Origin: Paenibacillus sp. FSL H7-0326
GTDB taxonomy: Bacteria > Bacillota > Bacilli > Paenibacillales > Paenibacillaceae
Direction of reading: 5' to 3'
DNA length: 64,000 bases
Assembly (NCBI RefSeq): GCF_001955535.1
Contig: NZ_MPVN01000001.1
Location: 1,922,001-1,986,000, forward strand
Shown: piece after piece, positions 27,711 through 36,220 of the stretch
Position numbering within the stretch: position 1 is the first letter of the stretch
How the letters are laid out: each line of letters begins with the position of its first letter
The notes under the pieces: generated by a model
Told to the model about the DNA's origin: nothing
The model's input: only the letters and a program-made list of their open reading frames with translations
Database searches by the model: none
Made by a program: the position numbers and the translations under genes

Positions 27711-28787
27711 TTATTCAGCTTCACTCTTACCTTCGTAACGACTGCTCCACTCGGCAAGCACTTCATCCCGCTGACTCGCGGCTTCTTCAAGGTTATATTC
27801 GATCAATTGATTCATCGGATCTTGTGTATATCCTTCCGGAATGGCTCCGGATTCGTTCTTAACCGCCGTAATGGGATAATTCTTTGCATATTCCGTCATA
27901 GCTTCATCCGCAATAGCCCAGTCCAGGAAGTCCTTGGCTGTCTGCTTCACATGCTCCTTCTGTATAAGTGCATTCGCTTCGACATCCCAGCCAGAGCCCT
28001 CGCTTGGGAATACCACTTCAACTGGAGACCCTTCATTCTTCTCTACAATACCGCGGTATCCAAAGGAAATTCCGATCGGATATTCTCCCGTACCTGCCAT
28101 CTTGGCCGGCTTGGATCCAGAGTGAGTGTAGACTCCAACATTGTCATGCAGCTTGTCCATATAGCTCCATGCCTCTTCCTCCCCGAGCAGCTGAGTGAGA
28201 CCGGATACCGTTAGGAAGCCTGTCCCAGAGGAGGCCGGGTTCGGCATTGTGATCATTCCCTTGTATTCTGGCTTCAAGAGGTCCTCGTAAGTTTGCGGTA
28301 CGGCGAGTCCACGGTTCTCCATCTCAATTGTATTTACAATAAATGCCGTCTCCCAAGCATCAATACCTACCCAACGCGCCGGTTCAGCCTCATCCTTGAA
28401 TTCAGGCTGGATTCGCTCGATTCCTGCCGGAGAATAAGGAGCAAGCATGCCTTGCTCATCAAGGACAAGCAGACTTGTAGCTGCTACACCCCACACCACG
28501 TCGGCTTGAGGATTGTCCTTCTCAGCCAGCAGCTTGGCTGTAATGACGCCTGTAGAGTCGCGTACGATATTCAGCTTCACATTTGGATATTTCTCTCGGT
28601 AGGATGCTAAATATGCCTCTATTAAATCATCCTCCAGCGCAGTGTATACCGTGAGTTCTTCCTCTCCCGAGCCAGATCCGGCTTGCGCACTAGAGCCTTC
28701 ACCGGCGCCGCTGCCGTTGGTTCCGCAGGCAGCCAGAAGTGCAGATATTAATAACAGGCATATGAGCAGCATTGCATTTTTTTTCAT
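27711..28787 (-). CDS. 2-Aminoethylphosphonate ABC transporter, substrate-binding lipoprotein
   Basis: Captures the substrate outside the cell for the ABC importer encoded at 31900-34685. The 358-residue protein has a lipoprotein signal ending LLAAC, a Gly/Ser linker, then a type 2 periplasmic-binding fold of the Fe3+/aminoethylphosphonate (AfuA/PhnS2-like) group: [42 protein letters not shown]. The neighbours phnW and phnX favour aminoethylphosphonate over iron. It has its own control region, almost identical in layout to that of the distal transporter genes, and a terminator on each side, so it is probably its own transcript and made in excess, as usual for binding proteins. Confidence 0.87.
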   Translation of the reverse strand: MKKNAMLLICLLLISALLAACGTNGSGAGEGSSAQAGSGSGEEELTVYTALEDDLIEAYLASYREKYPNVKLNIVRDSTGVITAKLLAEKDNPQADVVWGVAATSLLVLDEQGMLAPYSPAGIERIQPEFKDEAEPARWVGIDAWETAFIVNTIEMENRGLAVPQTYEDLLKPEYKGMITMPNPASSGTGFLTVSGLTQLLGEEEAWSYMDKLHDNVGVYTHSGSKPAKMAGTGEYPIGISFGYRGIVEKNEGSPVEVVFPSEGSGWDVEANALIQKEHVKQTAKDFLDWAIADEAMTEYAKNYPITAVKNESGAIPEGYTQDPMNQLIEYNLEEAASQRDEVLAEWSSRYEGKSEAE

Positions 28788-28833
28788 AAGTTGTCCCTCT
28801 CCCTATTCAGGTTGTGTTACTCAGTACTCCTCT

Positions 28834-28909
28834 ACTATAGAGTACATACGTTAACGGCCTGTTAAACACAAGTAAAATATGTGTTTTTACACCATTTTAT
28901 ATTGTTTTG
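28834..28909 (-). promoter_or_regulatory. Promoter block of the binding-protein gene with PhoP-box-like repeats
   Basis: On the minus strand three hexamers lie at an exact 11-bp period: TTTACT (28871-28876), TTAACA (28860-28865), TTAACG (28849-28854), followed nine bases later by a -10, TATAGT (28834-28839). They match the known PhoP-box consensus TT(A/C/T)A(C/T)A in 5, 6 and 5 of 6 places. An A-rich tract (CAAAACAA ... GTAAAAACACA) lies upstream. A 60-bp stretch aligns without gaps with 34783-34842, by my hand count 45 of 60 identical. Confidence 0.7.
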
Positions 28910-28931
28910 TTGTGTGTTATAGATAATAAAA

Positions 28932-28968
28932 TAACCATGACATGCACATTTTTCACACATCATGGTTA
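28932..28968 (-). terminator. Terminator after the DeoR-type regulator gene
   Basis: TAACCATGA (28932-28940) pairs with TCATGGTTA (28960-28968); on the minus strand TTTTATTATC follows. It is 30 bases after the stop at 28998. Confidence 0.8.
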
Positions 28969-28997
28969 TATGAAATGCAAGGCTGCGATTCGGGCAT

Positions 28998-29783
28998 TTA
29001 ATCGGCTACGACCCAATGCACATCCTCATCGGTTAATTTGCTCTCCCAGGCCGCAGGAGGCGGAACATCGCTCACGATCATGTCCACTTCTCTGAAGTCA
29101 GCAAATTTATAGAAGTGAGAGGTTCCGATCTTGGTGTGATCCGCCAGCACAATGGTCTGTTTCGCCTGCTTCATGAAGGTTCGTGCCAACAATCCTCTGT
29201 CATCCTCATAGCTCGTGATTCCGGTATCCAGCTGAAGGCCGTCCGCAACCACAAACGCTTTGTCGACATGGAAACCGGACATGAACTCTACAGCAAGTGT
29301 GCCTGATGCACGATAATGCTTGGAATTGATTCTTCCGCCGATAAGTACAATCTCTCCGTCGAACGCGCCTTTATTCTTATAATTGATTAACAAGTTCAAG
29401 GTATAGATTGAAGACACCAATATTGTCAGATGCTTTTTAAGAACGAGTGAATCGATCATCTGCAGTGTTGTCGTCCCTTCATCAATAACAACGATGTCGT
29501 GGTCTTGTACGAGAGAAGCTGCCGTCCTGCCGATTCGCTTTTTCTCCTCTGCCTGAAGCACTTCACGTTTGCCGTAGGCAGGCTCTTCCCGCTCCACGTT
29601 GAGTTTTACAGCACCTCCGTACACTCTCTTCAGCTTGTTCTCATTCTCTAGTTCCTCAAGGTATCTGCGAATGGTTTCCGAAGAGACATCCAATGCCCTT
29701 ACCAGCTCAGGCGTTCTGATCTTACCCTGCATATGGAGCATATCTAATATGGTCTGCTTTCGTTCCTCTCCAGCGAGTGACAT
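28998..29783 (-). CDS. DeoR-family transcriptional regulator
   Basis: A 261-residue DeoR-type protein. The N-terminal winged helix reads ERKQTILDMLHMQGKI, PELVRALDVSSETIRRYLEEL. The C-terminal DeoRC sensor domain has the VIDEGTTTLQM and VVADGLQLDTGITSYEDD segments, where phosphorylated metabolites bind in this family. It lies between phnW and the binding-protein gene, so it is the likely local regulator, perhaps answering to a phosphorylated or phosphonated intermediate. AAAGGAG precedes the ATG. Whether it represses or activates cannot be told. Confidence 0.85.
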   Translation of the reverse strand: MSLAGEERKQTILDMLHMQGKIRTPELVRALDVSSETIRRYLEELENENKLKRVYGGAVKLNVEREEPAYGKREVLQAEEKKRIGRTAASLVQDHDIVVIDEGTTTLQMIDSLVLKKHLTILVSSIYTLNLLINYKNKGAFDGEIVLIGGRINSKHYRASGTLAVEFMSGFHVDKAFVVADGLQLDTGITSYEDDRGLLARTFMKQAKQTIVLADHTKIGTSHFYKFADFREVDMIVSDVPPPAAWESKLTDEDVHWVVAD

Positions 29784-29928
29784 CTATTCATTCTCCTTTG
29801 TAACCAGCTGTATTGTATAAATCTCAGTAAGGCATTGATCACATCATAGTGCTTATTTTGAGCTTATTCTAAGATATAGGACATTGAAAAACTATAGCTC
29901 GCTCTTTATTCCCGGCTCTCATCGCAGT

Positions 29929-31059
29929 TTACTTCTCTCCATTTGCAGCCTTTAGTCGCTTCACAATGCTGATCAGCTCCTCCATATCCGAAGCATGCAC
30001 ATCTCCAATCGTTCCAATCCGGAACGTAGGCACACTTGTCAGCTTACCTGGGTATAGAACGAAGCCTTCCACCTTCAACCGGCTGTAAAATTCGGAGAAA
30101 GAGAAGTCATCCTCCGAATACCGGAACGAGGTGATGATCGGAGAATGCCATTCTTCCGGCAGTAATGTAGAGAAGCCCGCTTCCTTCATTCCCTGAACCA
30201 GCTGCTGCTGATTTCCACGGTATCTATGGTAGCGTGAATTCACACCACCCTCTTCCTCAAGCTCTATTAATGCCTGATCAAATGCTCGAACGACATGGGT
30301 TGGAGATGTGTAACGCCATTTTCCATTCATTCGTTCCATGATATCCCATTGATCATAGAGGTCCAGTGACAGTGAGCGTGCGTTGCCTTTACAAGCGGCG
30401 AGACAGCTGATTCGAGCAAGTACAAATCCGAAGCCGGGAACGCCCTGAATGCATTTGTTGCTGCTACTGATCAAATAGTCAATTCCTAGCTCATGCATAT
30501 CCAGCGGAACCCCGCCGAAGCTGCTCATGGCATCCACGATTAGTGTTTTGCCCTGGCGTCTTACCGCATCACTCAGTCCCTGGAGTGGATTCAGTATCCC
30601 TGTTGTCGTCTCGCAGTGAACGATTGCCGCGTGAGTAATGGAAGGATCCTTCATCAGTGCCTCCTCAAAAACAGCCGGGCAAACCGCTTCTCTCTCATCA
30701 AAACGGACAGCGGTCACCGGGATGCCAAGCACCTTCGCCATTTCAACCATGCGTTCACCATATGCTCCGTTTACCGCTACTGCAAGCTTCCCCCCCTGCC
30801 TCGGCAGAGCTGTGCCAAGCACCGCTTCAACACTGAAGCTGCCACTTCCCTGCATAAGCACGGCGGTATATTCTTCTGTGTGCTCAGGTGCAGCCAGTCG
30901 AACCAGCCTGTGCCTAATAGAATTCACCAGTGCATTGTATTCATCGTCCCATGTACACCAATCCTTTAGCATGGCCTGCTTCACAGTGTCCGTCGTGGTT
31001 AACGGTCCGGGGGTCAACAGCAGATACGGATTATTGCTTGTCTTTTTTACAGTCAGCAT
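29929..31059 (-). CDS. phnW: 2-Aminoethylphosphonate:pyruvate transaminase
   Basis: Transfers the amino group of 2-aminoethylphosphonate to pyruvate, giving phosphonoacetaldehyde and alanine. The 376-residue fold-type I PLP enzyme starts with [18 protein letters not shown], typical of PhnW, and has VDAMSSFGG and the PLP lysine in [16 protein letters not shown]. The ATG overlaps the end of phnX by seven bases (ATGCTGA), so translation is coupled. The next enzyme, PhnX, is encoded immediately upstream, which fixes the pathway. Confidence 0.93.
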   Translation of the reverse strand: MLTVKKTSNNPYLLLTPGPLTTTDTVKQAMLKDWCTWDDEYNALVNSIRHRLVRLAAPEHTEEYTAVLMQGSGSFSVEAVLGTALPRQGGKLAVAVNGAYGERMVEMAKVLGIPVTAVRFDEREAVCPAVFEEALMKDPSITHAAIVHCETTTGILNPLQGLSDAVRRQGKTLIVDAMSSFGGVPLDMHELGIDYLISSSNKCIQGVPGFGFVLARISCLAACKGNARSLSLDLYDQWDIMERMNGKWRYTSPTHVVRAFDQALIELEEEGGVNSRYHRYRGNQQQLVQGMKEAGFSTLLPEEWHSPIITSFRYSEDDFSFSEFYSRLKVEGFVLYPGKLTSVPTFRIGTIGDVHASDMEELISIVKRLKAANGEK

Positions 31060-31853
31060 GGAAGCTCTCCCTTCACCATACGAAGATTAATATCTTCAAT
31101 GATTCGATCCAGCTCGCCAATCTCGGATATGATGTAGTGTGCGCCTGCCTTTTTCAATCGTTCTGCAATCTCGTCAAATCTCTTCTGCTTCTCTCCCTCA
31201 GGCAGCTTTCGTACCTCCTCTTCAGTAAGCCCCAGCTCATTGCCGCCAAATACAACACCCACAGCCCATACTCCTGCATTACGTCCTTCTCTCATATCTG
31301 CTTCTGTATCCCCGCACTTGACGATATCCTTCATCTGAATCGTGCCCAGCACTTCCGCATTGCGGAAGATCATCCAAGGATAAGGTCTGCCCGCGGCCGT
31401 CTCATCCGGTGCAATTACACTGTCCGGCTTATAGCCGTGCTTGGCCGCTTCAGGTACGATGACATCAAGCATCGCACGTGTATATCCCGTCGTTGTACCG
31501 ATCGTAATACCTTTTGCATGCAGTCTGTCTGCCATCGCTACAGCACCCGGTACTGGAACTGCGAATTGATCGAGCAACGAGAACAGCATCGGTTCAAAGG
31601 CTTCATACATCGTAAGGACATCCTGTACATTCGGAAGACGGCCATATCGTTCCTGCCATGCTGCGGAAACTCCAGGATCTTCACAAATATCGCGCAGGTG
31701 ATCGATCTTCATTCGTCCCATCGGCTTACGAATGACCTCAGAGCTGACCGCGATGCCGTGCTCTGCAAACAATCTCCGAAATACCTCTACTGGAGCGAAG
31801 CTCCCGTAATCTACCATCGTACCTGCCCAATCCAAAATTACTGTTCTAATCAT
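31053..31853 (-). CDS. phnX: Phosphonoacetaldehyde hydrolase
   Basis: Cleaves the C-P bond of phosphonoacetaldehyde to acetaldehyde and phosphate. From the ATG at 31853 it is 266 residues, the usual length. HAD-fold motifs are seen: nucleophile Asp8 in [13 protein letters not shown], the Schiff-base lysine near 49 in [14 protein letters not shown], and the [14 protein letters not shown] loop. GGAGGT lies six bases before this start; the in-frame extension to 31964 overlaps the permease gene and lacks a site. It sits between the permease gene and phnW on the same strand. Confidence 0.93.
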   Translation of the reverse strand: MIRTVILDWAGTMVDYGSFAPVEVFRRLFAEHGIAVSSEVIRKPMGRMKIDHLRDICEDPGVSAAWQERYGRLPNVQDVLTMYEAFEPMLFSLLDQFAVPVPGAVAMADRLHAKGITIGTTTGYTRAMLDVIVPEAAKHGYKPDSVIAPDETAAGRPYPWMIFRNAEVLGTIQMKDIVKCGDTEADMREGRNAGVWAVGVVFGGNELGLTEEEVRKLPEGEKQKRFDEIAERLKKAGAHYIISEIGELDRIIEDINLRMVKGELPC

Positions 31854-31899
31854 GTGATTACCTCCGATATCGTTATTTTGTTTAATTCCGCTACAGAAT

Positions 31900-33627
31900 T
31901 TATCTCTTTTGCCACGCAGCGGTTTTGCGGCGAAGCCTAGCGGTAAGTGCCTCATATCCTCCACGCACAGCTAAATTCAGCAGGACGATAAGCACGGACA
32001 TGGCTGCCGCCTGCGCTGTGTCCCCAGCATCATCCATATTTACAATCATGATGGACGCCAGCTTGAGGTCAGCACCATACAGGAACACGACGGCCGAGAT
32101 CGTTACCATGCTGTTAACGAACAGGTAGACGAACATCTCGAGTATGGCCGACATGGACAATGGAACCGTAACCCGGAAGAAAGTTCGTCCTCTCCCTACG
32201 TTCATGGATTCCGACACCTGATCAAACTCCTTATCCATCATCTTGAGAGTCGTTGTGGCCGTCATGAAAGGAACCGAGTAAAAGTGCAGAATATTGGCCA
32301 GAACAAGAATCGCCATCGTACCATACATAAATCCAAGTGGATTGCCCGGGTGATTAAAGAAATAGATAAAGGCTAGACCAATAACCAGGCCAGGCAGCGC
32401 CATCGGCAAAATAGATAAGAAGTAAGCCGCTTGTCTCAAGCCCCGGAATCCCTTCGTATTCTCAATGAGATAGGCAATAGCAAAGATCAGCACCGTACCG
32501 AGCACCGCCGTCATGATGGACATTTGCACACTGTTCCAAAATGGATCAAAGCCCCCTGCTGCCGCCTTGCTGAAATTAAAGTTATCCATTGTAAGCGACA
32601 GATTGTATGGCCACTTCTTAACAAATGCAGCGAATACGACAGCTCCCATCACCGTTACAATGACGAGTGAAAATATACCGGCATAGAGATAAGCAAACGT
32701 GTTGCGCAGCCTATTTCTTTTTATAGCGTATGGCACAGATTTAGATGTAACGTAAGCCTGCTGTTTGCGTGTAACGATGCGATCCAGAATAAAAGCGAGC
32801 ACAGCGGGAACGGTCAGCATGATTCCGACGACAGCGCCCATGGACATGTTCTGCTGTCCGACTACCTGCTTATAGACATCTGTGGCCAGCACGCTGTATT
32901 GTCCGCCCACAACCTTGGGTGCTCCATAATCCGTAAAGCTGAGCGTAAAGCATACGGTAGCCGTGCTTAGTAACGCGTACTTAACCGAAGGCAGTGTGAT
33001 GGACCACAGCTTTTTGAAATGTGATGCCCCCATGGAATCAGCAGCTTCGTACAAGCGGTAATCACTAATCATCAGCCCTGCCATCATGATCAAGAACGCC
33101 TGCGGAAAGGTGTAGATCACTTCAGCAATCAGAATGCCGACGGGCCCATAGAGCGGAATTCTCCATTCAAAGGGAAGTGCGCCAAAGAATCCGGTTGTGA
33201 ACAGTCCCTGATTGCCAAAAAGATAAGTCAATGCCAATCCATGCATCATCGTTGGCGCGAACAAAGGAAGCATTGCCAGCCCTTTGATGATGCCCTTACC
33301 TTTGATATCCGTTCTCGTCAGCACATAAGCAAGTCCGAATGCGAGCGGTATGACGATCACTGTCGTCAGCACGGATACCGTAAGTGAATGCTGCAGGGAT
33401 TGCAATAAAGCGGGAGACTCTCCATACTTCGCAAAGTTGGCCAGACCGACAAACACTCCATTCTGATCCATAAAAGCTTGTCTGAACAGAAAGATAAGCG
33501 GGAGGATAACCACAGTTACCAGTCCAAGCAGCACGATTAGAAGTGTCCACAAGGAGGAGCCTCTGCCACGGATTCTTAGCTGCTTCCATTTCCCTAATGT
33601 GATATGGCTTGAGGTTTGCTTCATCAT
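31900..33627 (-). CDS. 2-Aminoethylphosphonate ABC transporter, fused permease
   Basis: Membrane part of the importer. The 575-residue protein holds two binding-protein-dependent permease domains in one chain, about twelve membrane segments in all. Each half has an EAA loop: EAADSMGASHFKKLWSITLP in the first and VSESMNVGRGRTFFRVTVP in the second. This layout is shared by iron (FbpB-like) and aminoethylphosphonate (PhnU2-like) transporters; the phnWX context favours the latter. It begins 17 bases after the ATPase gene, with GGAGG 12 bases before the ATG. Confidence 0.87.
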   Translation of the reverse strand: MMKQTSSHITLGKWKQLRIRGRGSSLWTLLIVLLGLVTVVILPLIFLFRQAFMDQNGVFVGLANFAKYGESPALLQSLQHSLTVSVLTTVIVIPLAFGLAYVLTRTDIKGKGIIKGLAMLPLFAPTMMHGLALTYLFGNQGLFTTGFFGALPFEWRIPLYGPVGILIAEVIYTFPQAFLIMMAGLMISDYRLYEAADSMGASHFKKLWSITLPSVKYALLSTATVCFTLSFTDYGAPKVVGGQYSVLATDVYKQVVGQQNMSMGAVVGIMLTVPAVLAFILDRIVTRKQQAYVTSKSVPYAIKRNRLRNTFAYLYAGIFSLVIVTVMGAVVFAAFVKKWPYNLSLTMDNFNFSKAAAGGFDPFWNSVQMSIMTAVLGTVLIFAIAYLIENTKGFRGLRQAAYFLSILPMALPGLVIGLAFIYFFNHPGNPLGFMYGTMAILVLANILHFYSVPFMTATTTLKMMDKEFDQVSESMNVGRGRTFFRVTVPLSMSAILEMFVYLFVNSMVTISAVVFLYGADLKLASIMIVNMDDAGDTAQAAAMSVLIVLLNLAVRGGYEALTARLRRKTAAWQKR

Positions 33628-33644
33628 TACTATCGTTCGCCTCC

Positions 33645-34685
33645 TTATCTAGCCCCTTCAGCTTCAAATTCCAGAATATGCTCAGGATTCAGCCGGAAGC
33701 TCATCAGCGAAGGAGAAGTCCAGTCCTTACGCCGTGCAGCTTCCGATGCAATATCAATCGCAATTCGGTGGTCTGTCGGCCTGCCCTGAACATCAGCCAG
33801 CTGCAGGTCAATGCGGTAGGAGGTCCCCCTGAACTCGACATGCTGTACATAACCGCTAATTAATCCTTCCTCCGGCACCGCAGCTGTTGTATCCAGCGAG
33901 ATATGCTCAGGACGGATAGCCAACTGTTTATTGTCTTTGTTCTGCTTTATAACCTCAGCCGGAATAAAATTGATAGCCCCGATAAAGTCTGCCACAAAAG
34001 GAGACGATGGCTGATCATACACGTTCTGCGGCGTTCCGCACTGCATGATACGGCCATGATCCATCACGACAATCTGGTCTGCCATCGTTAGTGCCTCCTC
34101 CTGATCATGGGTAACCATGATCATCGTAATTCCCAGCTTCTGCTGCAGCTCACGCAGCTGATGTCTGAGCTTGTCGCGTACCTTCGCATCCAGTGCCGAC
34201 AACGGCTCGTCCAGCAGAAGCACATCAGGCGACAGTGCAATAGCCCTTGCCAGTGCCACTCGCTGCTGCTGCCCGCCGGATATCTGTGCCGGATATCTGG
34301 CTTCCGTTCCTGCAAGTCCAACCAGCTCCAGCATTTCTCTTACTCGTTCCTGAATCTGCTTTCTTGGCATTTTCCCTTTCAACCCGTAAGCGATGTTGTC
34401 TTTGACGGTCAGGTTGGGAAATAACGCATAAGATTGAAACACAATACCAAAGTTCCGTTTAGCTGGTCGCAGCCCCGTTATATCCTGTCCTTCATGGATA
34501 ATCCTTCCTTGATCCGGTTGCTCGAGCCCTGCCAGAATCCGCAGCAATGTCGTCTTGCCGCAGCCGCTGGGACCCAATAGACATGTGAACTTTCCCTTGG
34601 GTATCGTTACATTGATATGTTGTAGTGCTGTATAGGTTCCAAACGACTTGCTAATGCTCTCAATCACCAAGCCCCCACTGTTCAT
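33645..34685 (-). CDS. 2-Aminoethylphosphonate ABC transporter, ATP-binding protein
   Basis: Energises the importer. A 346-residue ABC ATPase: Walker [11 protein letters not shown]-loop, signature SGGQQQR, Walker B LLLDEP, switch His in VTHDQEEA, then a C-terminal TOBE-like domain. Similar to FbpC/PotA/PhnT2-type subunits. The ATG at 34685 has AGGAG seven bases upstream; the one at 34691 is too close to it. First gene of the ATPase-permease-phnX-phnW unit, behind the phosphate-type control block at 34767-34842. Confidence 0.88.
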   Translation of the reverse strand: MNSGGLVIESISKSFGTYTALQHINVTIPKGKFTCLLGPSGCGKTTLLRILAGLEQPDQGRIIHEGQDITGLRPAKRNFGIVFQSYALFPNLTVKDNIAYGLKGKMPRKQIQERVREMLELVGLAGTEARYPAQISGGQQQRVALARAIALSPDVLLLDEPLSALDAKVRDKLRHQLRELQQKLGITMIMVTHDQEEALTMADQIVVMDHGRIMQCGTPQNVYDQPSSPFVADFIGAINFIPAEVIKQNKDNKQLAIRPEHISLDTTAAVPEEGLISGYVQHVEFRGTSYRIDLQLADVQGRPTDHRIAIDIASEAARRKDWTSPSLMSFRLNPEHILEFEAEGAR

Positions 34686-34766
34686 TTGCATTCTCCTAAC
34701 TTACTTTCTTTGAATTGCCTGCTAGCGTAACAGCCAGTTTGTCTTAATTGCCTTAGCTGTAACTAC

Positions 34767-34842
34767 AGTCTACGGAACCATTGTTAACAGAGTGTCAATC
34801 ACACGTTAATTTTGTGTTTTTACTTGTTTTTAGTTTGTTTTG
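34767..34842 (-). promoter_or_regulatory. Promoter block of the phosphonate operon with PhoP-box-like repeats
   Basis: Minus strand: TTAACG (34804-34809), TTGACA (34793-34798), TTAACA (34782-34787), an exact 11-bp period, then nine bases and a -10-like TAGACT (34767-34772). Hexamers match the PhoP-box consensus in 5, 5 and 6 of 6 places. The same spacing to -10 is found at 28834-28909. TTGACA is 20 bases from the -10, too far for an ordinary -35, which fits activator dependence. The A-rich upstream tract with GTAAAAACACA is also shared and could be the DeoR-type regulator's site. Confidence 0.7.
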
Positions 34843-34851
34843 GCTATACAA

Positions 34852-34899
34852 ACACAAAAAAAGCTGTTGCTAACTCCTTTATAGGAGTCAGAACAGCTT
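34852..34899 (-). terminator. Rho-independent terminator of the MerR-type regulator gene
   Basis: AAGCTGTT (34861-34868) and AACAGCTT (34892-34899) with an inner TGACTCCTATAAAGGAGTTA stem; a run of seven or more T follows on the minus strand. It insulates the phosphonate operon from the MerR gene. Confidence 0.92.
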
Positions 34900-34949
34900 C
34901 CATTTTATTGACGATTTAGTATCTGGATAGCTACAGAATCGGTCTATTC

Positions 34950-35714
34950 TTAATTTAAACTATCGCAGTATATGATCATTGCTTCTCTTAGAAATGCAGC
35001 GTATCCTGGAGTTCTCCCTTTTTCTATATTGTTCGTAAATCTTGAATCCTCCACATACAGATCGGCCAGCCCACGAAAAATTTCGGGTGTACAGTCATAG
35101 TAGTTGTTTGTAATCTCCTGACGAAGCTCAGCAACCCCCTCCTGTACCTGTGCATTTGCCGGCCCCAGATCCATGGCGCCTTCAATCTTGTCGTTAATCT
35201 CTTTATTTCTGGCGTGAATTCTCGCCCAATCCTGCTCCGTGTAGGCATCTGTTCTGCGCTCAGTCTGCGTGACTATCTCAGCTCCGTACTTCTCTTTCGC
35301 TTCCTGTGAATACTTCGCCTTATGCTCTTCAATAGATTTCATATCAAAGCCGTTAAACATCTCTTCCTTTGACATTGTCATTCCCCCATTCTCCTCTTCT
35401 AACGTTCGATCGACGGTATCGATCAATTCCTCAAGCCGTCTCTTTTGTTCCAAGAGCAGCTCTTTATGCGCGGCAAGCGCTCCCCTTCGGTCGAAATCCG
35501 GCCTATCCAGAATCGGTCCGATCTCCTGCAGCGAGAACCCGATCTCGCGAAAAAACAGCACCTGCTGCAGACGTTTCAAATTGTCGTCTGAATACAGCCG
35601 GTGACCGGACTCGGTGACTTCATCCGGCTTAACCAGTCCAATCTCGTCGTAGTGATGCAGCGTTCTTATCGTGACTCCCGTGAATTTTGCCACTTCTTTC
35701 ACTTTGTACAGCAT
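34950..35714 (-). CDS. MerR-family regulator, Mta/TipA-like
   Basis: A 254-residue transcription activator. Residues 1-70 form a MerR winged helix (YKVKEVAKFTGVTIRTLHHYDEIGLV, ESGHRLYS), followed by a long dimerisation helix and a C-terminal TipAS-like drug-binding domain. Length and layout match B. subtilis Mta, a global activator of multidrug transporters. Its own promoter has a 19-bp spacer with a dyad, so it probably autoactivates. No transporter gene adjoins, so targets are elsewhere. Confidence 0.87.
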   Translation of the reverse strand: MLYKVKEVAKFTGVTIRTLHHYDEIGLVKPDEVTESGHRLYSDDNLKRLQQVLFFREIGFSLQEIGPILDRPDFDRRGALAAHKELLLEQKRRLEELIDTVDRTLEEENGGMTMSKEEMFNGFDMKSIEEHKAKYSQEAKEKYGAEIVTQTERRTDAYTEQDWARIHARNKEINDKIEGAMDLGPANAQVQEGVAELRQEITNNYYDCTPEIFRGLADLYVEDSRFTNNIEKGRTPGYAAFLREAMIIYCDSLN

Positions 35715-35734
35715 TTCTTCACCTCCCTGAACTG

Positions 35735-35765
35735 ATCATAATCCATCACGTTGCGTTAGGTTCAA
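35735..35765 (-). promoter_or_regulatory. Autoregulated MerR-type promoter, 19-bp spacer
   Basis: Minus strand: -35 TTGAAC (35760-35765), 19-base spacer, -10 TATGAT (35735-35740). The spacer contains imperfect half-sites CTAACG and CGTGAT around a CAA centre, like known TipA/Mta operators. It lies 20 bp before the start codon of the MerR gene. Confidence 0.75.
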
Positions 35766-35776
35766 GCGTTTCAGTC

Positions 35777-36064
35777 GTTCCATTTTTGGCTGCCTCTCTC
35801 CGGTTGCTATCACAAAAGTCATTCGTCATCCAAAAATTCCACTTGGGTGGTTTTGTAGGTATCTCGAAGATGCTTCAAAGCGCACGTTCCATTTTTGGCT
35901 GCCTCTCTCCGGTTGCTATCACAAAAGTCGTTCGTCATCCAAAAATTCCACTTGGGTGGTTTTGTAGGTATCTCGAGGATGCATCAAAGCGCACGTTCCA
36001 TTTTTGGCTGTCTCTCTCTGGTTGCTATCACAAAAGTCGTTCGTCTTCCAAAAATTTCACTGAT
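35777..36064. repeat. 109-bp tandem repeat, about 2.6 copies
   Basis: Units start at 35777, 35886 and 35995 (GTTCCATTTTTGGCTG...). Copies 1 and 2 differ at about three positions; copy 3 is truncated near 36064 and has a few more changes. 109 is not a multiple of three, so open frames through it are not conserved protein repeats. Each unit contains CCAAAAAT and its inverse ATTTTTGG, and CCAC-TTGG-GTGG. The repeat fills most of the 455-bp gap between the MerR promoter and the laminarinase control region. Confidence 0.93.
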
Positions 36065-36156
36065 AGACTTGAAAAACCGAAATAATGTGACGAAATCCAA
36101 AAAATGCGACCTGTTCATCCCCAAATGTTATTGGATAAAATAAAGTCGCCCCCATT

Positions 36157-36171
36157 TGGAAGCGTTTACCA
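36157..36171 (+). promoter_or_regulatory. cre-like catabolite-repression site
   Basis: TGGAAGCGTTTACCA is a pseudo-palindrome fitting the CcpA cre consensus TGWAANCGNTNWCA apart from two positions. It is 50 bp upstream of the laminarinase start, where repression by preferred sugars would make sense. No promoter hexamers are clear around it. Confidence 0.55.
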
Positions 36172-36220
36172 AAGCGGTTTTTCCACTGGGGAGCATCTAC
36201 TCTTTTGAGGGAGGTTATTT

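Noticed and set aside
30930..31940. A 336-codon plus-strand open frame opposite phnW and phnX
   Set aside because: Antisense to two enzymes with full catalytic motifs; no domain or ribosome site.
27711..34685. Iron(III) transport as the role of the ABC genes
   Set aside because: The binding protein, fused permease and ATPase resemble iron systems, but phnW and phnX lie within the cluster, which makes aminoethylphosphonate the better assignment.
35777..36064. CRISPR array
   Set aside because: Units are 109 bp, contiguous and nearly identical throughout, without the short repeat and variable spacer alternation of a CRISPR array.
35687..36085. Open frame through the 109-bp tandem repeat, which might suggest a repeat protein
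   Set aside because: The repeat period is not a multiple of three, so successive copies are read in different frames; composition is not protein-like.
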